From NCBI GenBank assembly GCA_014058105.1, contig JACGCM010001245.1, positions 2,046,001-2,110,000 of the forward strand: a stretch of DNA of 64,000 nucleotides. Reading direction: 5' to 3'. This stretch comes from Kingdonia uniflora (Eukaryota > Streptophyta > Magnoliopsida > Ranunculales > Circaeasteraceae). The notes under the pieces are model-generated. The model was given only the letters and a program-made list of their open reading frames with translations. It had not been told where the DNA came from and searched no databases. Below are positions 1 to 13,110 of the stretch, in pieces (position 1 is the stretch's first letter; each line of letters begins with the position of its first letter). Position numbers and translations under genes: made by a program.

Positions 1-215
1 GCCCATCTAAACTGATTAAAGCAAAGGTAATACTTGCTTTCAATCGGCATCTATGCACAGATTAAAGCAAAGATAATACTAACTTTCAATCACCCATCTA
101 TACAAATATCTGCGATCAAAACAAAGGTAATACTAGTTTTCAATCAAAGATTTCTATCAAACATAAGATAAAGCTAAGGTAAAACTAGCTTTCATCTCTC
201 AATATGTCTACAACT
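1..215 (+). repeat. Remnant of 160-bp tandem repeat (unit Z)
   Basis: Repeated blocks of the type attaaagcaaaggtaatac followed by tagctttcaatc match the monomers of the tandem arrays at 17.4, 29.2 and 61.7 kb. Only the last one to two diverged monomers are inside the window. Confidence 0.8.
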
Positions 216-224
216 ACATATTAC

Positions 225-1715
225 TTCTTTAGGTTACTTTTACAAGATACTTCTAAAGGTTCTTCTCTGCTGATGGGAGGTCAGCTACGCCTTTCTCTAC
301 AATAAGAGGACGTTCAACCATAAATTATGGACCTCGAATAGCTACAATAATCTTACCTTACTTTACCAATTTAATAGGCTAGGAACCTAACTCCATTTCC
401 ATGGCGCTTAGACAATTTGCTCGATCTATGTCAGCTTTGCAAATATACCCTCGAATAACATACAGCCGTGCAAGGTATCCCTCTCTAACTCAAGCCTTCT
501 TACTTTCCCCACAAAATAAAAAATAACAACCATTAGCTCCTACGAGCGTGCTATCTCTTGAGAAGACGTATTTTGATCTAGCATTACTACCTCAGAAAAA
601 TGACTTTGTAATCTCTGGTAACAATCTTTCAAGTTTTTGAACCGTTCGTCTTGCCACTCCATGTGTTTATCTATGCGTGACATAATCTCATGGTGCTCTT
701 TCATCTTCTCCATTGCTTTATCTAACTCAGCCCAATTCATCATCCTCAACTCTGTTAACTCAGCACAAAGTTTCTCTAGCTCCCTATTATTCCCTTCACC
801 GCCCCTGCAGGAGCCTTCTTTAACAACTCATCCTTCTTCCTCAACAGCTGATCATTTCCCTTGATCACCCCTTCTAACTCTCATTCTCTGTAAACAATAA
901 TGTCTAGCTTATTTTGGCTCGCAGTTAAACATTCATTTCCTTTCTGTACAAGAGCCTAAATACGAACTACACCCCCCTCCAGCTTTTTAATTTGAGCTGA
1001 TAGGTCAACCACATCCTTTTTTATTACGGAGATCCCGACATCACCTCTTTTCCTCTTTAACCACTCCCCAGCCTCTGCCTTCTTGATACGTGAATTGGCC
1101 ATATCCAAGTCCACCTTCTCATTCAGCTCGTCACACCATCTTTGAACCATACAGAATTCCAAGTCCTTAGAAGGCAAAACCTCACCCAACTGCTCTGCTA
1201 AACTTTTAGAACTGGCCAGGTCAGTACGAGCTTTCTCAAGCTAGTTTTCTTTCCTAGTTAGTTCATTCTTTAGCACTGCAGTAGCACTTACAAAATTTTC
1301 CATATCAGCTTGAGCTCTCTCAAGGTTATTTTTTTCCTGGTTGTTTGACACTTCAGACTAGCCACAAAATCCTGTAATGACTTTTATGATACATCTAGTG
1401 ACTGAATACGTTATCGAGCCATGTCCGCCTTTCTAATTTTCACCATCAACGCATCAATCAGGCTTTTAAGCTTCGCTGTCTCATCTTCGCTTCTGCAAGC
1501 TCTTTTTCCCCTTTCTTAAGTTTGGCATCTTTCACCTCGATCTGCAGGGTCAAGTCCGAAATAGATTTTGCCACCTTGGTAAACTGGATCTGCACTTTGA
1601 CATGTTGATCCTCTATATCTTCATATGCCTCTCTAATCTGATCAAACTCTGTCACAAACACATGACTATATTGAAGAGTCTGTTGTTCACTAAAGCAAAC
1701 AATCTCCAATTCGAC
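225..1715 (-). pseudogene. aORF2 of unit Z: antisense coiled-coil protein, decayed
   Basis: Minus-strand open pieces at 1458-1709, 956-1189 and 540-749 line up in order with the intact-looking pieces of A, B and C. They encode a heptad-rich, strongly charged protein. The signature EDQHVKVQIQF near 1,600 corresponds to EDQHVKVHFKF in A and C. The exon start at 1,715 sits where B and C have a clean tgcag acceptor, but the site is mutated here. The C-terminal part (225-540) is full of stops. Function is unknown; no enzymatic motif is visible. Coiled-coil content is read by eye from the residue pattern. Confidence 0.65.
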
Positions 1716-2259
1716 CTATATCACAAAGATAATACATCAAGCTTGATTGAACAATACTCTACGAATACAATCAATCATCATACATGAGACTTTCAAAATT
1801 CTAACAAATTTCTATTTTCTGACATTCTACTATTGTGAGACTACTTCTATACTTAAGGTCGAAGTATGATCTCAGTTCGTTGGCAAAAACATCTACATCC
1901 AATTTCAAGGTATACATTTTCTATGTTCTGATTTTCTAAACACTTTTGTATTATCTGGAAATGCTTGATTATCATCGCCTCTAAACTTCTAACATATTTA
2001 TTATATATTTATATTTCCTAATTTTATTTTGTAGCTCTAAAGTAATGTAGCATACAAGTTAAATATTTCTTGCTTTTCACTAACCTGTAGCTCCGCTTGT
2101 AAAGTCAACAAGGACACTGAGGTACATATCTTTAAGTTCCTATAAACAATGTTTACAAACAGCTCTTAGCCTATCCAAAATTTATCCTCTAAAGTAATAT
2201 TCCATGCAATTACAGTTTTCTACACCATGCAAAAAACACACAACCAAACTTCAACAACT
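1716..2259 (-). other. Spacer or intron between aORF1 and aORF2, unit Z
   Basis: There is no coding signal on either strand. Short blocks such as aaggtcgaagtatgatctcag recur at the same place in A, B and C, so this is a conserved non-coding piece of the element, either an intron leading to aORF2 or its promoter. Confidence 0.5.
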
Positions 2260-5200
2260 TTAGTCTATCTTCTCATTATCTTCCCTTCGGTTCTCAGGAT
2301 TTGTTTTGGGAGAGACCAAATCCAACCCTATTACCACACCATTAGCAGGAGCTTCCTCATCCCCTTCGTCCTCTTCGACGTAGGTACCATCCATAATGGC
2401 TTTGATGTCAACTTTTGTGTACCCTACTGCGAGGAGTTGACGCCCAAGTCCATAGCGTTGAACCGCAATGTCATCCACATTCTTCTATACCTCCTCGGTA
2501 AGCTCATTTATGAGCACTTTCTACGCAGCTTTTGCAATAACCAATCGCTCCGCCTCCAAAGCCAAGTCGGATTCAAGTCGAGAAGCTTTCTTCTTGGACT
2601 CGACTCTCCTACTTTCGAGCTCAGCTTGTCACTCCTCGATCCCGAGGCAGATACCCTTCAGCAAGCTAGCAGCCTATAATAAATCAAACACATTTTCAGC
2701 TCAAATTCAAATGCAAAGTTCAGAAATAAACAAGTTATCAAAAGTTACCATTTTGCCTAACTCCAACTTTGCAAAGGCACTCAGTTCCAAAATACCCTTC
2801 TGCAGTTTACAACTTATCTTCCTTAGTAGGTCAGTTCTCTACGACCTTCGCCCCTATTACTTCAGTAGTAGGATCTACCATCCTCTTCTTCGTATCTCCT
2901 TCAATCTCCTCAGTCACCGTGGTTCCAGAAGCCGTGCCACGCTTCATAATTTTCTTCTTTGGGAATTTTATAGTTAACTTGCTCAAAGAGGTCACTTCCA
3001 AAATACCCTCAAAATCGATATCTGAAGCCCTCAGTAAAACCGAATGCTTCTCCCCATCCGGCCCTCCCTTCTTGCTGGCTCCAGCCCACATTATTAATCT
3101 CTTCGCCTGAGACTTTTATACCTTCTCTGACCTACTATTAGCTCTTTTATGTCTGTTGATGCCGAGCTCTTTCAAAACTATCTCGAGCTCAACCCCTTCT
3201 CGAGAAATGGTATTAAACAATGACTCCTTCCTTATCAGCTTTGACCGAGGACCTGTAAAACAAGCAGAATACTTTGTCAAACGACATAATAACCCTTCAA
3301 TTACAGCAGTTCGATATTATATACTTTCTTTTCTTCAAACTTTTATACAAAATTTCTATTGGTTCTTTATTCTCTCTCAGAAGGCAGTCACCCTTTGCCC
3401 ATATTACATTATCATTCCAAACTCGACCTGCTAAATTTAGATCGAAGAAAAGTAGTCGAGACGAACTCGAACAGAAATACCCCGATGTGGCATAATATTT
3501 TATAGCGTAGTACTGTAAAATGACTTCAGGCATTATTCTCCTCTCCACTTCATTATCCACCCATAATCTATTCAAAGTCTTTCAAACATTGATCACCGAC
3601 CAAATGTTCCCGTTCAGTTGGGTGGGACAAGCTCCTATGGTATTCATTATACTTTTGGAAAGATTGCTAAGGGGAAAACTCAGTCCATATTCTAACTGAG
3701 ACATATAATGCAGAAAACCCTTGTCCAGGTCGCCTTGGACATTTCCATCAAAATGCTCAAGAGAGATCGATTCATCTACTCCCCTATCCAACTTCTCCTT
3801 TTCAAAGTTAGGCAACAAGAAGAAATGTTCTTCCCCAGATGATACAGTACAATCTCTGAGCAGCCTACCGGAATGTTCTACAACGTTGCCCCATTTTCTA
3901 CCTATGAGAGCTTTAAATTTGCAAAACTCTCTAAACACATCAGAGTTCGGAGGGTACGATACCAATTTACCAGGGATGTTTAGAAATTGAACAAGTACTA
4001 CTTCATCCTCCTTCTTAGACTCTTCATTTACAAATTCTACATTCTCAAACTCAATCGTACGACCAGAGGTCGACATCTCCAGGATAGGTGAAGTTTCCAT
4101 CTCAATTATAGGCTTATAGATGATATTTGATTCTATAACAGATATTCCTCACGCCCAACCTACATACAGGTCCAGGTATTCTGTCAACTTATAATTAACT
4201 TTTATCTATACACATCCATACATACATCTTGCATACATCTATCATACATATACGTATATCATATACATATCTCATTTTTCACATAAATTAAACAATTTTT
4301 TATAGATTGCGAAACAACCACAAAATCTTTCAAACCCACATTCGCAAAATCATAAATCATTTACTAACCTTCAACGTCAGAATATGAATCTGAAGCAGCA
4401 CACCAAATCCTCCCTTCACAGCGCTGCTGAGCAACCACCATCGTTACTCTGTTTCAGCAACTTTTTCTCTCCTTGAGCGATGATCACTCTCGTCTAATCT
4501 ATCACGTGAATCTCTATAATTTTTCACTTTTATCTTCTACTATTCATTTTTTTTTGAAGTTGATAAACGTTTGAATGAAGAAGATGAATTATTATTTATA
4601 TTTTCTTTCTCTAACTGCTGGTAATTATTGAGAATCGTACGAGCCGCCCATGGGTTTAGATCCAAGGCATCCCTTCCATAATTAATGTCAGACGTTTCAC
4701 ACCTTTTTGGTAAAAATACCTTCTCATCATTATCCCGAGTCCTATATTTTAATATATACCCATCTCTCTTACCCAAATCTCTATCTGACCTTCCCACACT
4801 CATGATAACTTAATACTTACACACAATCGAACTTTCCCTACAACTACACAAATGACAAAAATCAAAACTCACCTTATTTTTCTATTATAACTTCTGCTAC
4901 ATATAGAACTGCTGACGTCAGTTCCAAAGTTATCACAATTCAATATTCAATTTTTTTATTCACAAACAGTTCCAAATAACATTTGCAGCAAAATGTGACA
5001 GATTCAAAATAGCATTCTACCTACATTCTAATTACAGTTATTCAACCTCATTCAATTTGTACCCTCACATATAATTATACATAAAACATCCCAAATATTC
5101 TGAAGAACCATACCATATTAGTTCACTCCAGTAATCCTCACATCTTCTTCCTTGATCTCTTCCTCAGTAATTTGCCTCACGACCTCTTTTTGACCTGCAG

Positions 5201-6686
5201 GCTCCAAAATCACTTCACGGAATATCTTCGAGTAAAAATAATGCCCAATCTCAAATTCCCTCTCCCTTATATCCTTGCCTTCGAACTGCATTTCAAATTT
5301 AAGCAAGTCAGAATCATAATCTAACAACCCAAAAATCCTCTCCTGCACTTCTGTAATCTTTACCGCTAATTGTCCCCTAGCGACATAACAAACTCTCTCA
5401 GAGCGAGTCCTCACCGTATTCCTTTACTTCCTCCACTTTACATCATAGGACCCTCATACTTATATACTTTTTAAGATCACTTCAAATCCCCCATATTCTG
5501 TATATATTATAATCTATCATTCCATAACTGGAAACTCTAAGATAATGATAGAATGTTATTTAAACTTATCTTTACAAATTGACCTCTTCAGATTCGTCAT
5601 ATCCTGTTTTGACCTACTCCTTAAAATCTTTCCCCCAGTATAGCATTTCAAATCGAGATCTCCATAAGATTGAGTTTTCTATTTCTGCATATTCTGTATC
5701 TAAAATATTCTTCCCCCACGACTTTATAACTTATGCATTTCGATACATAATTTCATACATCTACATATTTATGCATACTCATTTTTCATAGGTATTAATA
5801 TATATTTTCCACAGTTCGACTAAACAAAACTCTATTTTTTAGTTCGACTTCTAATATTGCATTTTTATCCTCTAACATACACATCTATACTTCTTCTAGC
5901 TCGATTTAAGTCAAAAGAGCTAATTATATCTATCAACATAGAGTTTGAGCAAAAAAAAATTTAGCTCGAATATAATTTTTAAATAATTTATAGATAATAA
6001 GTCTTTCTGGAACTTTACAGATAATAAGTCTTTTAAATACTGTCATAGATCATTCTATAGGTTACACGTCAGTTTTCAGTACTACTTCACCTTGAGAATC
6101 TTCTGAAGTAAAGTTGGAATTGGAAATTAGAGAGCCTGATCCCTCTTTCATACCATTTACTTCCACAAGAAACCGAGGAAGCAAAGGTGGTAGTGCTTGA
6201 ACAAACCCTCTGCGACTGAACCTTGTTCATGATAAGAGAAGATGACAGTGCAATAGAAAGGCCTCAAATATCCATCTTCCACCTCCACCGCCATCGTCTC
6301 CTCCTCCTTAGCCCCCAACAATGGAAAGTATGTAGAGATCAAAGGGAGTCCTGCCTCAGAATCCAGACCCTCGCAGGATACCACGGTAATGCCACGCATA
6401 TACACTGGACCGGCCCCCATATCTGTCTCCTCAATCTTGTCCTCTAAGAGGATGCGAAGACACCTCCGACGCTGCTTACCTGTCAGGACAACATAATGAA
6501 ATCTCCACATATGATAAAATCATTATTAGCTTTAGCTGTTTCGTCTTCCAACATACCGCAATACATCGATGGTACGGGAATTAGGGTGGGCATCTCCAAT
6601 GTTTCATCCCCAAAATATCGTAACTTCAATTTTTGCATTTCAGCAGAAACTCTGTCTTCATATACCATTCGTCGGGTCTTCACCAT
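2260..6686 (-). pseudogene. aORF1 of unit Z: antisense protein with gypsy-type transposase-like domain, multi-exon, decayed
   Basis: Minus-strand exon-like blocks in order are 6157-6686, 5118-5414, 4540-4803, 3297-4100, 2831-3091 and about 2260-2673. The 3297-4100 block carries the pattern SFPLSNL, IGACPTQLNGNIW and FFDLNLAGRVWNDN, which resembles the plant domain known as putative gypsy-type transposon (Transposase_28, PF04195). The last block starts after a tag acceptor at 2,673 and ends in an acidic tail (DGTYVEEDEGDEEA). Blocks 5118-5414 and 4540-4803 have equivalents in A and B at the same spacing. A known parallel is the antisense gene between pol and the 3' LTR of Grande and other Tat elements. 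Stops and frameshifts make this copy non-functional. Exon limits are approximate. Confidence 0.7.
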
Positions 6687-6966
6687 TGTAGGGACTTATC
6701 CCTCGATCCTACCTAAAATTGATTTGTTGCCAGTTCGAATTACCTCCATCTCAGACTCACACATTTTCAACATAACTTCCCCAGTCAATATTCCAAACCA
6801 CCCCGCAAACTATTTAAGAACGTTGGCCAAGCTCAAACCAAAAAAACTTATCCAGTCAAAGATACTTTTCTCTCACAAACTCATCAGTTACTCAGTCAAT
6901 CGTCACTAACCACAATGTTCAGAAAATGTGGTCCAGCATGATGAAGAACTACGAAGAAGGCCTAGG

Positions 6967-9900
6967 TAGTGACCCAGATTTTTTTTTGTTAATATATGAT
7001 GATTATGGTGATTTGGAGTTGGCGTTCTACCAGTTCTATGGTTTTTGTAGTTTAGGTCGGATTAGATTATATTGTGACCTTGGGAACTTAGATGTTTTGT
7101 GTTCCAACAAAGGACGCGTTCAGACGACCAAGTTGGGTCCTTTGAGCTATTCTCGAGCTTTGAACTTTGCCTCGAGATGAGTGTTGGCTTGCACTATATA
7201 TATAAACACTTCATTTCATTTTCAAATCATTTTCTCTCCAAAACCTACTCCAACTCTTTCTCTCTTAACAGACTCTTCTTCCTCAAACAAAACCTAACTT
7301 TGGAAACCCTTCATCCTCCTCTCCTTCCTTCTCCTTCCTTACTTGATTAGGGTTGGGATGATAAATCATCACCTCCGAATACCCTTATTTTCGTCTTAGA
7401 GAGAGAGAGAGAGAGAGGGAGGGTTGCGTATGCATCACCATTTTGGGTCGGTGTCTTCTCGCCGGTTGCAGTAGTTCCCTCAGTCAGGTTTGATTGTTGA
7501 ACCTGTGGTGGTAGATTTTGATTCTGCAGGTGTTGGGTTGGATTGGGTTGGATTATTGGAGAATTGTGGGGTGTAGTAGTTGTTGCCATTTTGGAGGGGG
7601 CTGCATGAGCCGACAATTGTGGCCGTTTTAGTTCAGATATTTCTGTCGTAGTTGTTGTTATTCTAGAGGAAGGGTTAGGGCTGTTTTTACCCTCTTTGAA
7701 TACCGGGCGTGTGATTGTTGGGCAGCTGATTAGGTGGGTTTAAAGTGTATATCTTCATGTGATTGTGGGTGATCAGAGTAGTATAGCATAGCATGGCGGA
7801 TTGTGGATTTTACTACAGTTGTGTTGTTAAATTCAGTTGTGGTGGTGATTTGAAATGCAGTTTCGGGTGGGTATCCTTTGTTGGAATTGCGATTGGGATC
7901 CGGGTCTTGATAGTGGTTGATGTTGTGGTGTTCCTGGTCCTTTCCGTGATTGATTTGGTGTTCCAGAAGTAGATTCGCGGGGCACATTTCTGTTGAGGTG
8001 CTGTTTGGATAGTTTTTGCCGAGATTGCCATTCCGAGCATTGTTTTATCAGGCGAGTTTTATCTTCCTTAATAACTAGACCATTATATTGATTTGTGAGT
8101 CATTGTATCACATAGTTTATCATGTTTATTACTGTGATTATGTTAGTATATGGGTTAATTGCTTAGGACATATTCACGGGTTATCCGTTTGGCATAACTT
8201 AGGCGAGAGTACTTAAGGGTTTGATAAGTTAGTAAAACCTGAGTTAGTTGTAAGTTTAGTTACTATATAGAACCTGTAGGTTATGTTTAGTCATAGGTAG
8301 TTGTTCTTAGTTGTCGTCGATGTGATGATAACTCATGAGATTCCTCTTAGACCGATTTCATTTAGGGTGGTTATCACAGATCTTTTCTTCGTTGAGGTTG
8401 AGAAGAAAGGCATTTCTCAGTGTGTTGCGACGCCCCAGCGTCGCTATATTTATATATGTATATAATATCTTGCGTATGGTATTGTTGGTTATTTATTTGG
8501 GTGCCCCGCTTATTTCAGGGTACTAGTAACTTAGTTTGACGATTAGTGAAGATGTATGGACGGCTTGTGGTTTAGCCGCCATTTCTCTAAGATAGTATAG
8601 TTCTCACCATATAGTATAACACCTTGGTTGTTTAGGTTACTAGACTTGGTTCTAGGGTAGTCTTGGGGCGACATAGGTTCAGTAAGACATGGTCATCAAT
8701 TTGGAGCTTGTCCTCTTACCTGCAATTGTTTTAATGAGTCTTAGGACTAGTCTAGGTGTACTTTACATTCTCGTGGCCTGGTCCTTGTGCACTGTCGTTG
8801 TGATTGATGGTTGTTTGGAATGTTGGATTCCATGTAGGAGTGTGGTATCTCCTGGACTGTTAGTTGGTGGTGGCGAGCAGATGGCTTGTCCGTGGTGGTT
8901 GGTTGTGGATGTTGAACTTCTGATAGATTGCCTTAGGATTGTTTGCTTATCGTGTTGTGACACTTATTGTCCTCATGATTCTTATAGCTAATAGAGCTTA
9001 CCCGTAAGCCTTCTTTCCCGGGATGAGGCTGTTAGGGTTGTGTTCCCTTCTGCCATCTGGGAGGTAGCGAGACAGCATGGCTCAGTGAGGTTTGTGGCTG
9101 AGGCAGGTAGTTTATGAAGTTGTACGCCACCCGAGATGTTGGAATGCGGCTGAAACCTCCTATTGGATCCGGTTCCTATACATCCGTGTTGGAGACATAT
9201 GTACATGATTAGGAGGATTGTTAGGCAGTTCCGTTATTGGGGATTGCTGACTACTTGTTGGATATTTGTAGGTCACCCTATGAGTACTAGTCTGTGTTAA
9301 CTGCTAGAGTACTATTGTACTTGATTGGTAATCATATTGCTTTGAGGAATCTTAGAGACTGATGTTGTTAGATATAGTGACGATTAAGTTGTTGTTTCAT
9401 CTAGGTTTAGATGGTGCATCTGAGTCACAGGTAGGCATCTATGTTAGTTTTGGTTATCACGCTCTCAGGCAGGTGGTTACCCTATTGTGTTCTAGTTGTG
9501 TTAACAGCAGTTGTGTTTCAGTCTTTAGGATTTTTGCTCATATCCATTGATAATATATTCTCTCCTTATATTATTGCGATTGGATACATAAATAACTCTG
9601 CATCGGCTGACCCTTGAGAGATCCAGGGATTCCTTAAATCGGGTTAAAATAGAAGGTAGGTCCAGGATGGATACTATTATACCTAGTCACCCATTCAGGA
9701 GTTTGGGATGGTATGAGACAGTATTTACAATCCGGTACAGGGCTTATCCTGGAGGTTAAAATGCCTCAGAATGTATATATAGTTCGGACGTTGGCTCCGT
9801 GGGATTTGATAGATTAATGTAATATCTTCATAGTCTTGTCGAGCTAGTGCAGTACATCGTACCCTTGTATCCAACAAAATCTGGTAAGGTAAATCCTTTT

Positions 9901-11141
9901 TCAGCAGTTGTCAGCCCACTTTAGTCTTGGGAGCTAGCCCTTTGGGTTGACATCGCTAAATCATTCTGCATCATCATCATCATCATCAAGCATATCATTT
10001 CATCTCTGCATACTTCCAATTCGTAGGCTCTTCTGATAGAAATCCTTAACCTTTTCTATATTATGGTTAACATAGAATCTTTTGCACTTGGGATAATCAT
10101 AAGATTATCTCTTTCCATCATATCATAATCATAATATATCATTGCATTGGGATAATTATGGGATTATCCTAGTTCATCATATTCTTCTCCTCTTATTTAA
10201 ATTCCTCTTCTCCTAATTGATTTGTGGTATAATTAGATTCATCTTCTTTCTGCATACTCCTCTCCTCTCTGCATTTGTTTCTGCTATCTTCTGTATATGA
10301 GTAATTTATTTGGTTAATTAGTCTGATTGGTTGCTGTGAGCTTTAGGCTAGATTTTTTGGTTGTGGGCGATCTCGTTTAGCCTGTGATAGCTTTGGGGTT
10401 GTACCTGGTTGGGGTTTGGATAACCCAGTTGGATGGTGGTTAGCCGAGGGTTGTTTACCCTCGTGTGTTAGTGTATTCTTGAGGTGGGCTAGTTGCTTGT
10501 AGCGCTGAGGGCCACGGTAGTGATTAGAGTGTAGTTATTAGTCCTTGGGACTGAAGTGTAGTTATAGTCTTAGCACTCCTTTGCTCGAGATATGTATGTA
10601 TAATTATAGTATAGTTACATATAATCATTAGACTAGTTATATACCTATTAGATACCTTTTAGACATCCTTGGTATTTATATATATTTATATATCTTATTT
10701 ATTGTTAGATATTATTATGTCTTATTATCATTATTTATATCCATCTTATTGGTTAGTGTAATCGTTTAGCTATTCCTGGGAGTTAGTGAGCTCGTTGTTT
10801 GGTCACTCTCGTATCTCCCTTTCAGCGGCAGGTTGTTTCAGGTTTTAGTTGCTGTTTTGGTGATCTTTAGGGAGCTGAGCAGGAGGCTCATTCTCCAGTT
10901 ACTACTGTTGGGCTTACGGCGTAGAGGTTTGTAGAATCTTACGTTTAGATATTGTTATCTTAGTCTTCCGCTATTTCTATTTTTCCATATTACTCTGTTG
11001 TGATACTTTTGTGAATGACTGAGCTAGAATTTGTCTATGGATCGGTTGTTCGTGGGCCGAATCTTTGGATTTCTTGACCTGCACACCCTCGAATCTCAGC
11101 GATTGCTCTAGCTACAGATTACTAGATTTTGGGGCGTGACA
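6967..11141 (+). mobile_element. 4.2-kb insertion in LTR1, probably a solo LTR of a chromovirus
   Basis: The block begins tagtgacccagatttt and ends ttttggggcgtgaca, a pair of ends I associate with long LTRs of Tekay/Del chromoviruses (a plausible mutated TG start, and a CA end). It contains a TATA box (actatatatataaac near 7,193) followed by a CT-rich leader, and no gag or pol coding on either strand. Base composition differs from the flanks: it is richer in G and T on the plus strand. No target-site duplication can be made out, because the left flank (cctagg) and right flank (tcatat) do not match. It could also be another non-coding element. The orientation comes from the TATA box and the ends. 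Confidence 0.55.
7397..7418. repeat. (GA)n microsatellite
   Basis: About ten GA units lie within the 4.2-kb insertion, downstream of its TATA box. A second simple repeat in the same insertion, (CAT)n, lies at 9,970-9,988. Confidence 0.9.
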
Positions 11142-11491
11142 TCATATATAAAAGAAAAGTTCCAGAAGAGACAAGAACGAAAAAATTACAACATAGATCA
11201 TCAAGAAACTACTCAATTTCGATTCTTTGCAAACAATCAGACTTCTTCATTATACGATTCAAGCTTTTCTATGTCTAAAGATCACTTGTAATAAGATATT
11301 CGCCTCAAGCAATAAAGATACTTTTATAAAAATCCTCCACTCAAGGTCCTTGTTTTTTACCTATTCAGAGGTTTTCCACGTAAAAACCACTTGTGTCATT
11401 TCTTTCTTTCCATTTGAAAATTGTTGCAGGTTCATTGATGTGATAGCAAATTCAAAGCCATTTTGAGTTTATGGAATTTGGCCATTACATT

Positions 11492-11509
11492 TGGCACCGT
11501 CCTTGGGAA
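11492..11509 (+). other. Primer-binding site of element A
   Basis: TGGCACCGTCCTTGGGAA starts two bases after the LTR end. The related sites in G2 (TGGCGCCGTCTGTGGGAA) and C (TGGCGACGTCTGCAGGAA) show that this one carries several substitutions. I do not assign the tRNA. Confidence 0.8.
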
Positions 11510-13110
11510 GGATTGTATTTCCACGGTATCCTAAGGTATTCTTTCACTTCAAATTTCAATCATGGTTTCTTCTAGATGAGCAACAACAGGGACTCAACTC
11601 GATGTTACAATGGAGCCGGGGAAACTTACAGAGTTATAGGTGGATCTCAACGCCAAGGCAGAGAAATGTGTTGAGCTCGAACTTCAGTTAATCAAAGGAT
11701 CAGGATCTTTGCGAGATAAAGCTCGATCCAGAACGACAAACTCGTTTGACAGCGCTCAAATGACATGATGACCAGATAACAACAATAGAAATTGCCCTAG
11801 AGGCTCTGCAAAATACTTAGCAGGCTCCTTCAGCCAAAGGTCACGATCAGTTGCCAGGGACCTCCCGTATTTTTGCAAGGAAGAGATTGGGAGCTCGAGA
11901 AGTTGCAAGTAAAGCTATTTAAAGGAATCTACAACACAAACCATAGCCTTTTATACATTTGGGGGGTGAAGTTCAAACTGAAATCAATCGGGGTCACCGA
12001 ATGTCCATCCGTCAGGTGGAAAAACAATGACCTCAACGCCAAGTTCCAGCATGAGATCGCCTGAGTGAAGGTACAGGTACTCATCATCAAAAACTTGCTC
12101 GCCCATCGATTCAACCAGTATGTCATTACATCACGAAAGATCATATGGACCAGCGAATTAAGGAGTAGATCGAAGCACAAGGTCTGGATACTACCGACAA
12201 CATCACAAAATTATAAGGATGTCTGATTGCCCAAGAGCTATTCGATTTGGAGATACCAAAAGGTTTCCATACTCCAAAAATTCAAAAATACAAAGGTACT
12301 GACCCGAAGGAGCACATTCAGCACTATCGTGATTTATTGAGGTTATATTCCAATCTCAGCCACATCCTCTACCGCCTGTTTGCCACAAGTCTACAGGAGG
12401 AACCACTCCGATGGTTCCACTCTCTCCCTGAGGACTCCATATATACATTCGATCAGCTACAAAAATAGTTCATCAAGACATATGCTCACAACTGGGACAA
12501 AGAGGAGAATTTATATTTACTTATCAGTCTTAGGCAGTCATAAGGAGAGAAGCTCGAGGATTTCTCAAATAAATTTCTAGAGCTCGCGTGAAAAGTGGAT
12601 AACCTTGACCAGAAAATAGCCGTTACTGCTTTCGCCAATACACTCCGGCTCGACTGCAAGGCCAATGAGCACTTCTTCCTCAACAAACCTGCGACCTTGG
12701 AGGAGATGATCACCAAGGTTAACAGTAATATTGACCTGGAGAGGATGATGTCTGAGCGACAGAAATCTACTAAGTCTGTCCTCTATACCAAGGGCCCATC
12801 TACAGATTGAAGCAATGAACAAAAGGAGGAACAGGAAGATCAAAAGCATACTAAGGGAAACACTAGCTTCCCTAGAAAAGGCTGTCCGCCAAACAAAACC
12901 ATCCATCCAAAGATGAATGTCTGAATCTACACAGGAACCAATCGACAATGCCAACACTAGCTACCCTCTACCGTGTCTCTCGACCATAGAAACCAATTGA
13001 CAGTCGACCGTATTGTCTATATCATAAGGTAAGCCATAATTCTACTAATAATTTATATGCTCTACAGAGGTTGCTCGAATACATTTTTAATGAGGGAAGG
13101 ATACTCGAAT
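11510..13110 (+). pseudogene. gag of element A, decayed
   Basis: A retrotransposon gag domain is readable at 12,247-12,810, interrupted by two stops: KYKGTDPKEHIQHYRDLL, then a WFHSLPEDSIYTF segment and a region ending near KSTKSV. The arrangement (DP.EH...Y, then the WF..LP..SI motif) is that of Ty3/gypsy capsid. The capsid assembles virus-like particles in the cytoplasm. The N-terminal part (11,510-12,240) and the C-terminal part have many stops, and I see no intact CCHC knuckle. The same protein is readable in C at 56.5-57.2 kb, but it is absent from B. Confidence 0.8.

Larger units (their letters stand above)
1..6686 (+). mobile_element. Tat-type Ty3/gypsy element Z, 3' internal part only
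   Basis: The segment has the same order as the 3' halves of elements A, B and C in this window: 160-bp tandem repeat, minus-strand coiled-coil gene (aORF2), minus-strand gene aORF1, then an LTR at 6,687. Gag and pol lie left of the window. The strand given is that of the missing gag-pol, inferred from the other units. The roughly 330 bp with the polypurine tract that precede the LTR in A and B are missing, so the first exon of aORF1 nearly touches LTR1. The junction shares ATT with both parental sequences, which fits a microhomology deletion. Confidence 0.85.
6687..11489 (+). repeat. LTR1 (Tat LTR, subtype alpha), split by an insertion
   Basis: It begins TGTAGGGACTTATCCCTC and ends GGCCATTACA, directly before the primer-binding site of A. 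The two halves, 6,687-6,966 and 11,142-11,489, together make about 628 bp, matching LTR2 (623 bp). Over the first 95 bases I count 11 differences from LTR2, so the pair is old. The break falls in the CCTATATAAAGG element that is intact in LTR2, so the promoter of this copy is destroyed. It serves as the 3' LTR of Z and the 5' LTR of A at once. Confidence 0.9.

Noticed and set aside
2227..2679. Plus-strand open frame of 150 residues
   Set aside because: It is the complement of the last aORF1 exon of unit Z; the minus-strand frame matches A and B, the plus-strand one matches nothing.
1..6686. Element A as a simple nested insertion into Z
   Set aside because: Sequence right of LTR2 is pol of B, not the missing 3' end of Z, and no target duplication flanks A.
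7347..9550. Several open frames of 60-100 residues in the LTR1 insertion
   Set aside because: They show no motif, are short, and alternate between strands; the block looks like a long non-coding LTR.
6960..11150. Target-site duplication for the insertion in LTR1
   Set aside because: Left flank cctagg and right flank tcatat do not match in any register I tried; erosion or a deletion is possible.
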